In this document: positions 1 through 5,394 of the stretch, one piece after another
How the letters are laid out: each line of letters begins with the position of its first letter
Numbering within the stretch: position 1 is the first letter of the stretch
Assembly (NCBI GenBank): GCA_021812265.1
Contig: JAKAOI010000187.1
Coordinates: 1-5,415 of the forward strand
Reading direction: 5' to 3'
DNA length: 5,415 nucleotides
Source: Chloroflexota bacterium
Lineage (GTDB): Bacteria > Chloroflexota > Ktedonobacteria > Ktedonobacterales > JACDGC01
Notes under the pieces: generated by a model
Told to the model about the DNA's origin: nothing
Seen by the model: the letters and a program-made list of their open reading frames with translations, nothing else
The model's database searches: none
Made by a program: the position numbers and the translations under genes

Positions 1-1093
1 GTTCGGCGGCTATCTGTTCCACACGTTCAGCAAGTTTTTCCAATGTTTGCGCCAATCCATCGGCTACTTGGTGGATATACTCCCGCAGAGTGTTTTCAAT
101 GGCAAATATTCCTCGACGAGTTTCCGGCAGATCTGCCGCCAATTGAATATCTTCCGCTAGGTTGCGGCAAATGCTGCATCCGCATTGCCCCAATATGCGT
201 GTGGCGTCTGCTAATATTGTGAGAGACTGCGCGTGCTTTGCCGTTGCATGCCGCTTTGCGAGTTGCTGCGAAGGTATATCGCTGCCCGATGCGCGTTTTT
301 TCTGCCCCACTAAACGAGTTGGTTTACCAGACTTAGTTACGTTTTCTGTGTCATCTTTTGCGGTTGGCGCCTTGTTGGAATTGCTGTTGTCCGAATCTTC
401 ATCAATATCGTCGTTGTCGTCATCGTCTTCTTCAACAGCGTCATCATCCTCTGAATCTTCTGCGTCCGGCGATATTTTTACAGCAGGGGGAACGCCAAAC
501 TGAGCGTTTTCCGTATCTGCTGCGCTGCCTGTGGAAGAAGTATTTTTTTCATCGGAAGCAATTGCGCCGGTACGTTTCATGCTGGTTTTTGTTTGTTTTT
601 GTGACGGCGCAGATTCACTGCCGTTTTGCATTGCTGATTCTGCCACGAGAGTTCCTCCCCGAATAACATATATTTGACAATCCGGGTTGGCCGGATTATC
701 TACCAAGCTGAGTTCAACCAAATCGTATTTTATTGCGGTGCTTATACCGCTTTTATCGCGCTGCCATTGAACGTTCGCTGCGCCGATGGAAGCGCCTTTT
801 AATGTGCCATCTAATATTTTCTGCCAAGTTTGCTCTGCGCCTTTGCTTACCCGCAGCACAACATCTATGGCGCGTTCGGCGGGATACGGCAAAATGCGCG
901 CGGCGCAGCCTACTGCGACTGGCTGGTGCATTTCGCGCACATTGCCGGCCCAGCGTTCAAAAGCGTCGCGGCTGGCTTCAAACAAAAAACGTGTGTGGAA
1001 AGCGTCTTCTCGTTCACTTGTTGCTCTGACAGTAACTTCCCGCAGTTGCGGATTTATCCGCACTATAGGGGCGTATAGATAGTTTGCGTGCAT
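1..1093 (-). CDS. Phage prohead protease-like protein (XkdF/HK97 type) with acidic extension, partial at the window edge
   Basis: The frame is open for 364 codons from ATG 1093 to the left edge, so the C-terminus is missing. The start is the first ATG after an in-frame TAA and has GGAG seven bases upstream. Residues about 1-145 look like a phage maturation protease, the herpes-assemblin-like serine protease that trims scaffold and capsid in the prohead. Visible motifs are NVREMHQPV (His56, likely catalytic), LKGASIG (Ser102, likely nucleophile) and ELSLVDNPANP (127-137), a hallmark of these proteases. Residues 145-205 are polar, 205-235 are almost all Asp/Glu, and 245-364 are basic and then helical, with a CGCSIC cluster (304-309). 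The family assignment rests on these motifs and on the position directly after the portal gene; the catalytic residues are inferred. The acidic and helical tail could be a fused scaffold domain. Capsid would be expected next, beyond the edge. Confidence 0.8.
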   Translation of the reverse strand, partial: MHANYLYAPIVRINPQLREVTVRATSEREDAFHTRFLFEASRDAFERWAGNVREMHQPVAVGCAARILPYPAERAIDVVLRVSKGAEQTWQKILDGTLKGASIGAANVQWQRDKSGISTAIKYDLVELSLVDNPANPDCQIYVIRGGTLVAESAMQNGSESAPSQKQTKTSMKRTGAIASDEKNTSSTGSAADTENAQFGVPPAVKISPDAEDSEDDDAVEEDDDDNDDIDEDSDNSNSNKAPTAKDDTENVTKSGKPTRLVGQKKRASGSDIPSQQLAKRHATAKHAQSLTILADATRILGQCGCSICRNLAEDIQLAADLPETRRGIFAIENTLREYIHQVADGLAQTLEKLAERVEQIAAE

Positions 1094-1194
1094 TGGCAGT
1101 CTCCGGTTTATATTTGAAGGACTGATGAGGTTGTATTATTGTGATGAGAAAGATTGTTGCCGCGCGGAGCAGAACCGGATTGAAGTTATGTGCG

Positions 1195-1220
1195 TATGTA
1201 AGTTATGTAAGTTATGTAAG
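1195..1220. repeat. Short tandem repeat, 9-bp unit TATGTAAGT, about three copies
   Basis: Copies lie at 1195-1203, 1204-1212 and 1213-1220, with the ninth base of the third copy changed. The repeat covers the original portal stop codon (minus-strand TAA, 1212-1214) and the bases just after it. On the minus strand each unit contains ACATAA, so each copy also carries a TAA. It probably arose by replication slippage. I see no terminator in the 1094-1211 spacer, only this repeat and the protease ribosome-binding site. Confidence 0.75.
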
Positions 1221-1259
1221 GTCCGGCAGTTTCAGCCATTTGCGCGCCTGTTGCGGTGA
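1212..1259 (-). pseudogene. Severed 3' end of the portal gene, left of the insertion sequence
   Basis: On the minus strand this stretch reads SPQQARKWLKLPDLT followed by TAA. If the element (1268-2355) and one target copy are removed, it continues in frame from residue L453 of the portal gene, giving a native protein of 468 residues. The content fits the C-terminal tail of portal proteins, a short helix with Arg/Trp/Leu after a Gly-Ile-Leu turn. It now has no start of its own, so it is an orphan fragment and not a gene. The exact in-frame join, together with the target duplication, is direct evidence of the pre-insertion structure. Confidence 0.9.
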
Positions 1260-1267
1260 CAATATTC
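1260..1267. repeat. Left target-site duplication, CAATATTC
   Basis: These eight bases directly abut the left inverted repeat and are repeated exactly at 2356-2363 next to the right one. Eight to nine bases is the usual duplication size for IS1-family elements. A perfect pair implies a recent insertion with no rearrangement since. Confidence 0.93.
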
Positions 1268-1293
1268 GGTAGTGACTCTAGGATAAGGTGATA
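1268..1293 (+). repeat. Left terminal inverted repeat (IRL)
   Basis: The first 13 bases, GGTAGTGACTCTA, match the right end perfectly. Over 26 bases about 21 match, including a second conserved block AGGTG. The transposase would bind here. As in IS1, the left end seems to overlap the transposase promoter. Confidence 0.92.
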
Positions 1294-1297
1294 GAAT
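1270..1297 (+). promoter_or_regulatory. Candidate transposase promoter overlapping IRL
   Basis: A good -10, TAGAAT (1292-1297), lies 16 bases after a poor -35, TAGTGA (1270-1275), inside the inverted repeat. The placement agrees with the known promoter in the left end of IS1, where transposase binding can repress its own gene. The weak -35 makes this a modest call. Confidence 0.4.
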
Positions 1298-1308
1298 AGA
1301 AGAATGAA

Positions 1309-1316
1309 AAGGAGGT
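1309..1316 (+). promoter_or_regulatory. Strong Shine-Dalgarno that decides the transposase start
   Basis: AAGGAGGT lies five bases before ATG 1322, a near-perfect match to the 16S rRNA 3' end. An in-frame ATG at 1304 lies upstream of this site and has no ribosome-binding site of its own, so 1322 is the likely start. Confidence 0.8.
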
Positions 1317-1321
1317 GCACC

Positions 1322-2345
1322 ATGCCCCAAAAAGAAACCGAACAACAAAGGCCAGCGTGTCCAAATGCCGATTGTCCGCAACCGCGAGTCATCTTGAATG
1401 GCAGCAATCACGGCAGAAAACGATATCATTGTCGAGGATGTGGCCTCTATTTTGGTGAAACGGAAGGTACGCCTCTGTATGATTTGAAAACCCCAGCATC
1501 CGAGATTGCGCAGGCATTGCTCATTGTGATGGAACGAGGCAGCCTACGAGCAGCAGAACGGATCACGGGGCATAAATATGAAACAATTGGGCAGTGGCTT
1601 CGGTTGGCAGCCACTCATGCAGAAACGATCAGTGATGTGTTGCTTACCGATCTCCACTTGGAAACGGTTGAGATTGACGAATTTTGGTCTTTTGTCCAAA
1701 AAAAACGCTCCTGATAAGATCCCCAATGCCGGAGAACGCTGGGGCTGTCTTATCCAAGATCGGGCCAGTCGCTGCATTGTTGCTCATGCGCATGGACGCA
1801 TTGGGGATGAGCTGGTAGATCAAGCCGTAGGGATTGTAGGAGAACGCACCAAGCACCGTCCTCTCGATTGGTGTGGCGATGGCTGGCGCGGCTATCCGGC
1901 GGTGATTAGCCGTCACTATCGGCAACCTCACATACCCGGAAAACGAGGACGGCCAGCGGTGATCGTGCCCGCAACCGTGCGCTTAACACAAACGATCAAG
2001 CACCGCGATGAACATGGCCGATTGCTTTCTGTAGAGGTCAAAGCCGCCTTGGGAACGGAAATTCCCCATGCCCGTACTGTCCATATTGAACGGTTTCATG
2101 GCTGTTTACGAGATCACCTCAATGCCCTCACCCGCAAAACCCATGCCTTTGCGAAAATGGATGAGACATGGGATGCGTTGCTTTCCCTACAGATTTTCGA
2201 TCATAATTTTGGTCGCTCTCATCAGGCCCTTCGCCTCCCTCACCTCACTTCTTTGGGGCGATATCTTCATCGCTCTCCAGCAATGGCCCTGGGGATATCT
2301 GATCATATTTGGTCTTTGGCGGAACTTCTTACCACCTCTTTATAG
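1322..2345 (+). CDS. IS1-family DDE transposase, split by a frameshift at an A8 run
   Basis: The first frame runs from ATG 1322 to TGA at 1712-1714; the second carries on to TAG 2345. Joined by skipping one A, they give about 340 residues. The N-terminus has a zinc ribbon (CPNADC and YHCRGC), then a helix-turn-helix around GSLRAAERITGHKYETIGQW. The catalytic part has IDEFWSFV (Asp codon 1676-1678), WCGDGWRGY (Asp codon 1878-1880) and VHIERFHGCLRDHL (Glu codon 2088-2090), followed by LTRKTHAFAK; these match the IS1 InsB pattern. About 69 residues separate the second Asp and Glu, against 24 in classical IS1. The shift needed is +1 (or -2), not the -1 of IS1, so it could be transcriptional slippage on the A run or a plain disabling mutation. 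The stop codon lies inside the right inverted repeat. Confidence 0.88.
1698..1705 (+). other. Frameshift or slippage site, run of eight A
   Basis: The run sits just after the FVQ codons, at the point where homology passes from the first to the second transposase frame. Loss of one A (or gain of two) restores QKNAPDK. The first frame ends 9 bases after the run. Runs of eight or more A are known slippage substrates for RNA polymerase; that this one is used is inference. Confidence 0.65.
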
Positions 2346-3714
2346 AGTCACTACCCAATATTCCTGCTTGCGTTAATTTTGCCGCTGCGTCAGCCAGCGC
2401 TGCAATGTCGCGCGGCTCATCCAATCCTTGCCAGCGCGCATAGTAGCGGGCGTCCCACAATACTGGTCCGCGTGTGGGCCTGCCCTGTCCGCTGAAAGAC
2501 ACGGCGGCCGGCGCAATCGGTTTACCATGGTAGCGTCGTATAATGTGGTTGGTGAAATACTCTGAATACATATCTGCGTGCGGGCGAACAGCGTTGCGAT
2601 AGATAACCCGCTCCTGAGCGTCACCGACGGCGCGGTTGCTGGTATCGGTAAATCCTAATTCATCCATGGTCAGGCCAAACGCCGAAACGGTGATATTCAA
2701 CAGCCAGCGGTCAAAATCCAGCGCTGTAGCTTCCGGCTGTGTGCTTTTAAATGACCACCCCGGCGGCACAATGCGTGTTCTTACCCGCATTCGGTCATTG
2801 CCTGCCAGCGCGGCGTTCCACATTCGCTCAATTGCGGCAAGTTGATCGGCCTTCATGCCCAGCAATTTCGGATCATCCGTTTCCAGCATGCCGCCAGGTG
2901 TCGCGCCGTCAGTATAACGTGTCAGGTCTAGGTGTTCCTTGCGCAGCGCTTGATTTACCCGCAGCGCCACGCTTTCGACCGCCGAAAGCCCATACATACT
3001 GTCGGTTCGGGGATTTTCGACTACATAATCGATGTCACGTTCTGTCCACAGTGAGGCAACCGCGCCATATAAAATCTGGGCATACGCCGGAGATGGGAAG
3101 CGCGGCTTGCGACCTCCTTCATCAACCAACGGCGCAATGGTGTCTCCCGCCACCAATTCCAGCGCGAACAGCGAGCCTCCGCGGGTGCGCCGGTGGAAAA
3201 TAGCGGCGGCGTCAATTTCCATTGTGTCGCGTAACGCTTTGGTCATCCAAGACGCCAAGTCGCCGCCGCGCTTTTCCGGATCTTCCAGCCATTCCTGCAT
3301 CCATGCGCCGCCGGTTTTATTGGCTCCCTCCATTTCGGGTCGCGGCGCTATCTCCAATTTTAATCGCCGCGCTACGCGGAATATCACCCGTTCGCATATT
3401 TGCGCTCCCTCATACAGCGCCGCTAAATTTCGCAGTTCAGCAAAGCTCATCACTGCGCCGTGCCGTGGCGCCGGGTAGATATTTGCGCCTGCAGTATAGG
3501 CAAACTGGCGTGGGCCGTTGGCTCCATCCGTCAATCCATTCACTGGCCGCAGCGGGTCACCCGGCGGAAAAATAGGAAGAGATGCGCTAAATCCATCCGA
3601 GGTATAATTCCAAATCGGAGCGGTGTTAGCGCCAAAAAGCTTGGTCGTATTGTGTTGCGGCTGCTTTTTCATTGCAGGCTGCGAAAAACCTGCTGCCTGT
3701 CTGCGTCGCGGCAT
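2329..3714 (-). CDS. Phage portal protein, C-terminus replaced by insertion
   Basis: Portal proteins form the twelve-subunit ring at one vertex of the capsid, through which DNA enters and leaves. This 461-residue protein fits the HK97-like portal family in length and motifs: ALYEGAQICERVIFRVARR (99-117), the central VVENPRTDSMYGLSAVES (231-248), TDGATPGGML (268-277) and DELGFTDTSNRA (351-362). The start at 3714 has a modest AGGG site upstream; Met15 is an alternative. The gene follows a small membrane protein gene by 39 bases and precedes the protease gene, a classic head order. The IS1 element enters after L453, so the last 15 native residues are lost and GSDSIKRW plus TAA is read from the element's right end. 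Nearly the whole fold remains, so partial function is possible. Confidence 0.9.
   Translation of the reverse strand: MPRRRQAAGFSQPAMKKQPQHNTTKLFGANTAPIWNYTSDGFSASLPIFPPGDPLRPVNGLTDGANGPRQFAYTAGANIYPAPRHGAVMSFAELRNLAALYEGAQICERVIFRVARRLKLEIAPRPEMEGANKTGGAWMQEWLEDPEKRGGDLASWMTKALRDTMEIDAAAIFHRRTRGGSLFALELVAGDTIAPLVDEGGRKPRFPSPAYAQILYGAVASLWTERDIDYVVENPRTDSMYGLSAVESVALRVNQALRKEHLDLTRYTDGATPGGMLETDDPKLLGMKADQLAAIERMWNAALAGNDRMRVRTRIVPPGWSFKSTQPEATALDFDRWLLNITVSAFGLTMDELGFTDTSNRAVGDAQERVIYRNAVRPHADMYSEYFTNHIIRRYHGKPIAPAAVSFSGQGRPTRGPVLWDARYYARWQGLDEPRDIAALADAAAKLTQAGILGSDSIKRW
2330..2355 (-). repeat. Right terminal inverted repeat (IRR)
   Basis: The outer 13 bases (2343-2355) are the exact reverse complement of 1268-1280. 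The transposase stop TAG occupies 2343-2345. On the other strand this repeat supplies the new C-terminal codons of the truncated portal gene. Confidence 0.92.
2356..2363. repeat. Right target-site duplication, CAATATTC
   Basis: This is an exact copy of 1260-1267, immediately outside the right inverted repeat. On the minus strand it encodes part of the Gly-Ile-Leu turn of the portal protein, and the left copy encodes the same residues in the pre-insertion frame. Confidence 0.93.
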
Positions 3715-3753
3715 AGCGATTGCCCTGCCTTTGCCAAACTGAATGCTTTGGGC

Positions 3754-4032
3754 TTAGCGAAACACAAAGTGCAGCGCAATCGCCGAAAGCGCTCCGAAAA
3801 TTGCCGAAAAAGCGGCTAACCCAAATGACGCTTGCCGTTGTTCCGACCATTGCCGCCGATAGCTGACGCCGGTTTCCAGCGTTTCTATCCGCCGTTCCAA
3901 GTCACCGCGTTTCACATCCTCTACTTTGACGCACAGCACCAAATCTGCTATTTGTGCGGCGAGTTCGCGCAATTGCCGCGATGTATCGGCAACCGATTGA
4001 GCAAGATCTGCCGTATAATCAATCCTTCGCAT
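3754..4032 (-). CDS. Small coiled-coil protein with C-terminal membrane segment, phage-associated, function unknown
   Basis: The protein has 92 residues from ATG 4032, which has GGAAAGGAAA about a dozen bases upstream. Residues about 5-57 form an amphipathic, heptad-like helix (DTSRQLRELAAQIADLV and then DLERRIETLETGV). Residues about 70-91, ASFGLAAFSAIFGALSAIAL, form one membrane segment near the C-terminus, followed by a final Arg. This is the shape of many small phage membrane proteins of unknown role, and also of some holin or lysis accessory proteins; I cannot choose between them. The frame stays open upstream to TTG 4236, adding another hydrophobic stretch, but that extension has no ribosome-binding site, crosses the promoter region and overlaps the divergent gene, so I reject it. 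It is probably cotranscribed with the portal gene. Confidence 0.6.
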   Translation of the reverse strand: MRRIDYTADLAQSVADTSRQLRELAAQIADLVLCVKVEDVKRGDLERRIETLETGVSYRRQWSEQRQASFGLAAFSAIFGALSAIALHFVFR

Positions 4033-4064
4033 AGCGCGCAGGTTTCCTTTCCGTTGTTTTTCCT

Positions 4065-4092
4065 TGCATAATGCAGATACTGTATCTGTCAA
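4065..4092 (-). promoter_or_regulatory. Leftward promoter candidate with two abutting palindromes (operator)
   Basis: On the minus strand a perfect -35 TTGACA (4087-4092) is followed, 16 bases on, by a weak -10 TATGCA (4065-4070), about 33 bases before ATG 4032. A perfect 15-bp palindrome, CAGATACTGTATCTG (4074-4088), fills the spacer and overlaps the -35. A second, 11-bp one, TGCATAATGCA (4065-4075), covers the -10 and shares two bases with the first. The layout suggests a repressor operator for the phage genes. It does not fit a LexA box. The regulator is unknown. Confidence 0.5.
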
Positions 4093-4123
4093 TAACATGC
4101 GCGCCGAAAAAAGATATTTCCTG

Positions 4124-4168
4124 TCTTGTTCAAGATGTCGGTGTATTCTGCGCCAAACAGCGTATAAT
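4124..4168 (+). promoter_or_regulatory. Rightward promoter candidate of the beta-propeller gene
   Basis: A perfect -10 TATAAT lies at 4163-4168, 35 bases before ATG 4204. No good -35 is found 16-18 bases upstream. A short palindrome, TCTTG-TT-CAAGA (4124-4135), is centred about 45 bases before the predicted start of transcription, where an activator could compensate. The -10 is clear; the activator site is speculation. Confidence 0.45.
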
Positions 4169-4203
4169 AGAAATAAAAAGCAAAGGACCGGGAAGGCAAT
4201 TTC

Positions 4204-5268
4204 ATGACGCCTCTGTATATTCACCGCCATGCGCAATTTTTGCGCATTATGCTCACCGTTGCCGCGCTTGCCGCAATTTTATGTATCGGCTATTATTTTA
4301 CTTCTCATGCTCCTTCGAACTCCCCAAAAACACAAAACACATCCAGCCTGCCTTCAGTCGCTGCCGCGCCGCCGCTGCCGGCTGAATTGCGCGGATATAC
4401 CATTGCGGCAGCAAATACGCTGTCGGGACAGGTCACATTTCTGGGAGGCGTCTCTTATCAATTCCATGGCGCGCCGCATGGCATGGCTATTCAACCCGGA
4501 ACAGACCGATTGTGGGTTACCAATTCCAACGGCAGCGATATTTGGATATTTGATATGGCTCAGCAAACATATCTTGCTGATGTTTCGGTTGGCGTATCGC
4601 CAACGCATGTTGTGTTTAGTCCCGACGGCAAAACCGCTTACGCCGCAGACTTCAGCGAATCTGCCGTTTCCGTCATTGATCTTGCGTCACTGAAAACTAT
4701 CGCAACTATCCAAGTTCCCGGCGGACCGCATCAGCTGGTGTTATCGCAAAACGGCGCTTACCTGTACGCCGCTTGCCCTGCCGGCGGTTCAATCGATATT
4801 ATCAGCACATCCGCGCGTGCGGTAATCGGTAAAATTCCAATCGAATCCGGAACGGAGCCATATGGTATCGTCATGGATCCCGGTAAACGCTACCTGTACG
4901 CAACCGACACTACTTATGGAAGAGTCTTAAAAATTGACACACAAACAAATACCGTTGTTGCGACAGCATATGTCGGGCCGCGGCCGCTGCTGGAAAATGT
5001 GATTCCCAATTCCGAAGATGTGGCTGCCGCAGTTTCGGGCAGCGGCGAAGTGGTCGTCATGAATCGGGAGGATATGCGCATAGTGCGAAAAATACGAATT
5101 GGCGCCTATGTAGATGCAGTTGCCGCTACACCTGACGGTAAATGGCTGATTGCCGCCGACGCCGAAAATAATACCCTTTCCGTTATTCAAGTGGCAAATT
5201 GGGAAATCAAAGATGTCATTGCTTTGCCCGCCGCATCGTATCCGAATGATGTCATTGTTTTTGGGTGA
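4204..5268 (+). CDS. YVTN/YncE-type beta-propeller protein with N-terminal membrane anchor or signal
   Basis: The protein has 354 residues. ATG 4204 has GGGAAGG seven bases upstream. Residues about 14-33 are hydrophobic after basic residues, giving a signal anchor or signal peptide; the Cys at 27 lacks a proper lipobox. A Ser/Pro/Ala-rich linker (about 34-60) leads into repeated blades at about 84-120, 126-163, 168-205, 211-250, 255-296 and 300-340, recognised by PHGMAIQPGTDRLWVTN, PTHVVFSPDGKTAYAAD, SVIDLASLKTIATI, PYGIVMDPGKRYLYATD and TPDGKWLIAADAENNTLSVI. Six or seven blades would face the periplasm. Such proteins bind ligands or partners; no catalytic motif is visible, so the substrate is unknown. 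It is divergent from the phage genes and is either a host gene at the prophage border or a cargo gene. No strong terminator follows it. Confidence 0.85.
   Translation: MTPLYIHRHAQFLRIMLTVAALAAILCIGYYFTSHAPSNSPKTQNTSSLPSVAAAPPLPAELRGYTIAAANTLSGQVTFLGGVSYQFHGAPHGMAIQPGTDRLWVTNSNGSDIWIFDMAQQTYLADVSVGVSPTHVVFSPDGKTAYAADFSESAVSVIDLASLKTIATIQVPGGPHQLVLSQNGAYLYAACPAGGSIDIISTSARAVIGKIPIESGTEPYGIVMDPGKRYLYATDTTYGRVLKIDTQTNTVVATAYVGPRPLLENVIPNSEDVAAAVSGSGEVVVMNREDMRIVRKIRIGAYVDAVAATPDGKWLIAADAENNTLSVIQVANWEIKDVIALPAASYPNDVIVFG
4229..4247. repeat. Perfect 8-bp inverted repeat in the start of the propeller gene
   Basis: ATGCGCAA (4229-4236) and TTGCGCAT (4240-4247) flank a TTT loop, 25 bases after the start codon and just before the codons of the hydrophobic segment. 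In RNA it would fold into a stable hairpin; in DNA it could be a protein site. Its position may modulate early elongation or mRNA stability, but this is only inference. Confidence 0.6.
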
Positions 5269-5350
5269 TTGTCGCCGCATAAAGCGCGCTAAAGCCAGCA
5301 ATGCGAATATCTCCCTGCCGGAGCCGCGTATCTCAAGCAATACAGCAAAG

Positions 5351-5366
5351 TGTGATTGATTTCACT
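5351..5366 (+). promoter_or_regulatory. CRP-like operator
   Basis: TGTGA-N6-TCACT matches the CRP consensus TGTGA-N6-TCACA at nine of ten core bases, with an AA-rich flank on the left. Its centre at 5358.5 lies about 42 bases before the start of transcription predicted from the -10 at 5389-5394, close to the class II spacing of 41.5. It would act on a gene beginning at or beyond the right edge. The match is good, but single sites do occur by chance. Confidence 0.5.
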
Positions 5367-5394
5367 TGTGTTTTTGTAATAAATAATGTACTAT
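5366..5394 (+). promoter_or_regulatory. Candidate promoter for a gene at the right edge
   Basis: A -10 TACTAT (5389-5394) lies 17 bases after a poor -35 TTGTGT (5366-5371), which suits an activator-dependent promoter. A GAGG (5397-5400) stands ten bases before an ATG at 5411, where the window ends after five bases of possible coding sequence. If transcription starts near 5401 the GAGG is not in the message, so promoter and start do not fully agree. The rest of 5269-5350 shows no feature I can support. Confidence 0.35.

Larger units (their letters stand above)
1268..2355 (+). mobile_element. Complete IS1-family insertion sequence, 1088 bp
   Basis: The ends carry inverted repeats beginning GGTAGTGACTCTA, close to the GGTAATGACTCC end of classical IS1, and the element is bounded by a perfect 8-bp duplication. 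It holds one transposase gene in two frames, reading opposite to the phage genes. It is longer than classical IS1 (768 bp), because the transposase has extra sequence between the second catalytic Asp and the Glu, as in the larger relatives of the family. It sits in the 3' end of the portal gene. Both ends look intact; whether it can still move depends on the frameshift at 1698-1705. Confidence 0.93.

Noticed and set aside
162..503. Plus-strand open frame rich in serine
   Set aside because: It is the antisense shadow of the Asp/Glu-rich stretch of the minus-strand protease gene; its Ser runs come from the complement of GAT/GAC/GAA codons. It has no good ribosome-binding site.
1155..1180. Terminator or operator at the CCGCGCGG palindrome in the spacer before the protease gene
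   Set aside because: It is only an 8-bp self-complementary word with no loop or T run, common in GC-rich stretches.
1268..2355. IS1595-family assignment
   Set aside because: The zinc ribbon and 8-bp duplication would also fit, but the GGTAGTGACTC ends and the IERFHG...LRDHL...LTRKTHAF block match IS1.
2751..3478. Several plus-strand open frames of 117-150 codons
   Set aside because: They lie antisense within the portal gene, overlap each other, have no family features, and owe their openness to the GC-rich codons of the portal gene.
4074..4088. LexA (SOS) box
   Set aside because: CTGT occurs in the palindrome, but the spacing and the right half do not give CTGT-N8-ACAG.
4033..4236. N-terminal extension of the small membrane protein, with a second hydrophobic segment
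   Set aside because: It begins at TTG or ATG with no ribosome-binding site, crosses the TTGACA promoter and palindromes, and overlaps the divergent gene. ATG 4032 has a purine-rich site upstream.
5348..5376. Rho-independent terminator after the propeller gene
   Set aside because: The AAGTG/CACTT stem is only five A/T-rich pairs with a ten-base loop, and GTG separates it from the T run. The same bases fit a CRP-like site better.
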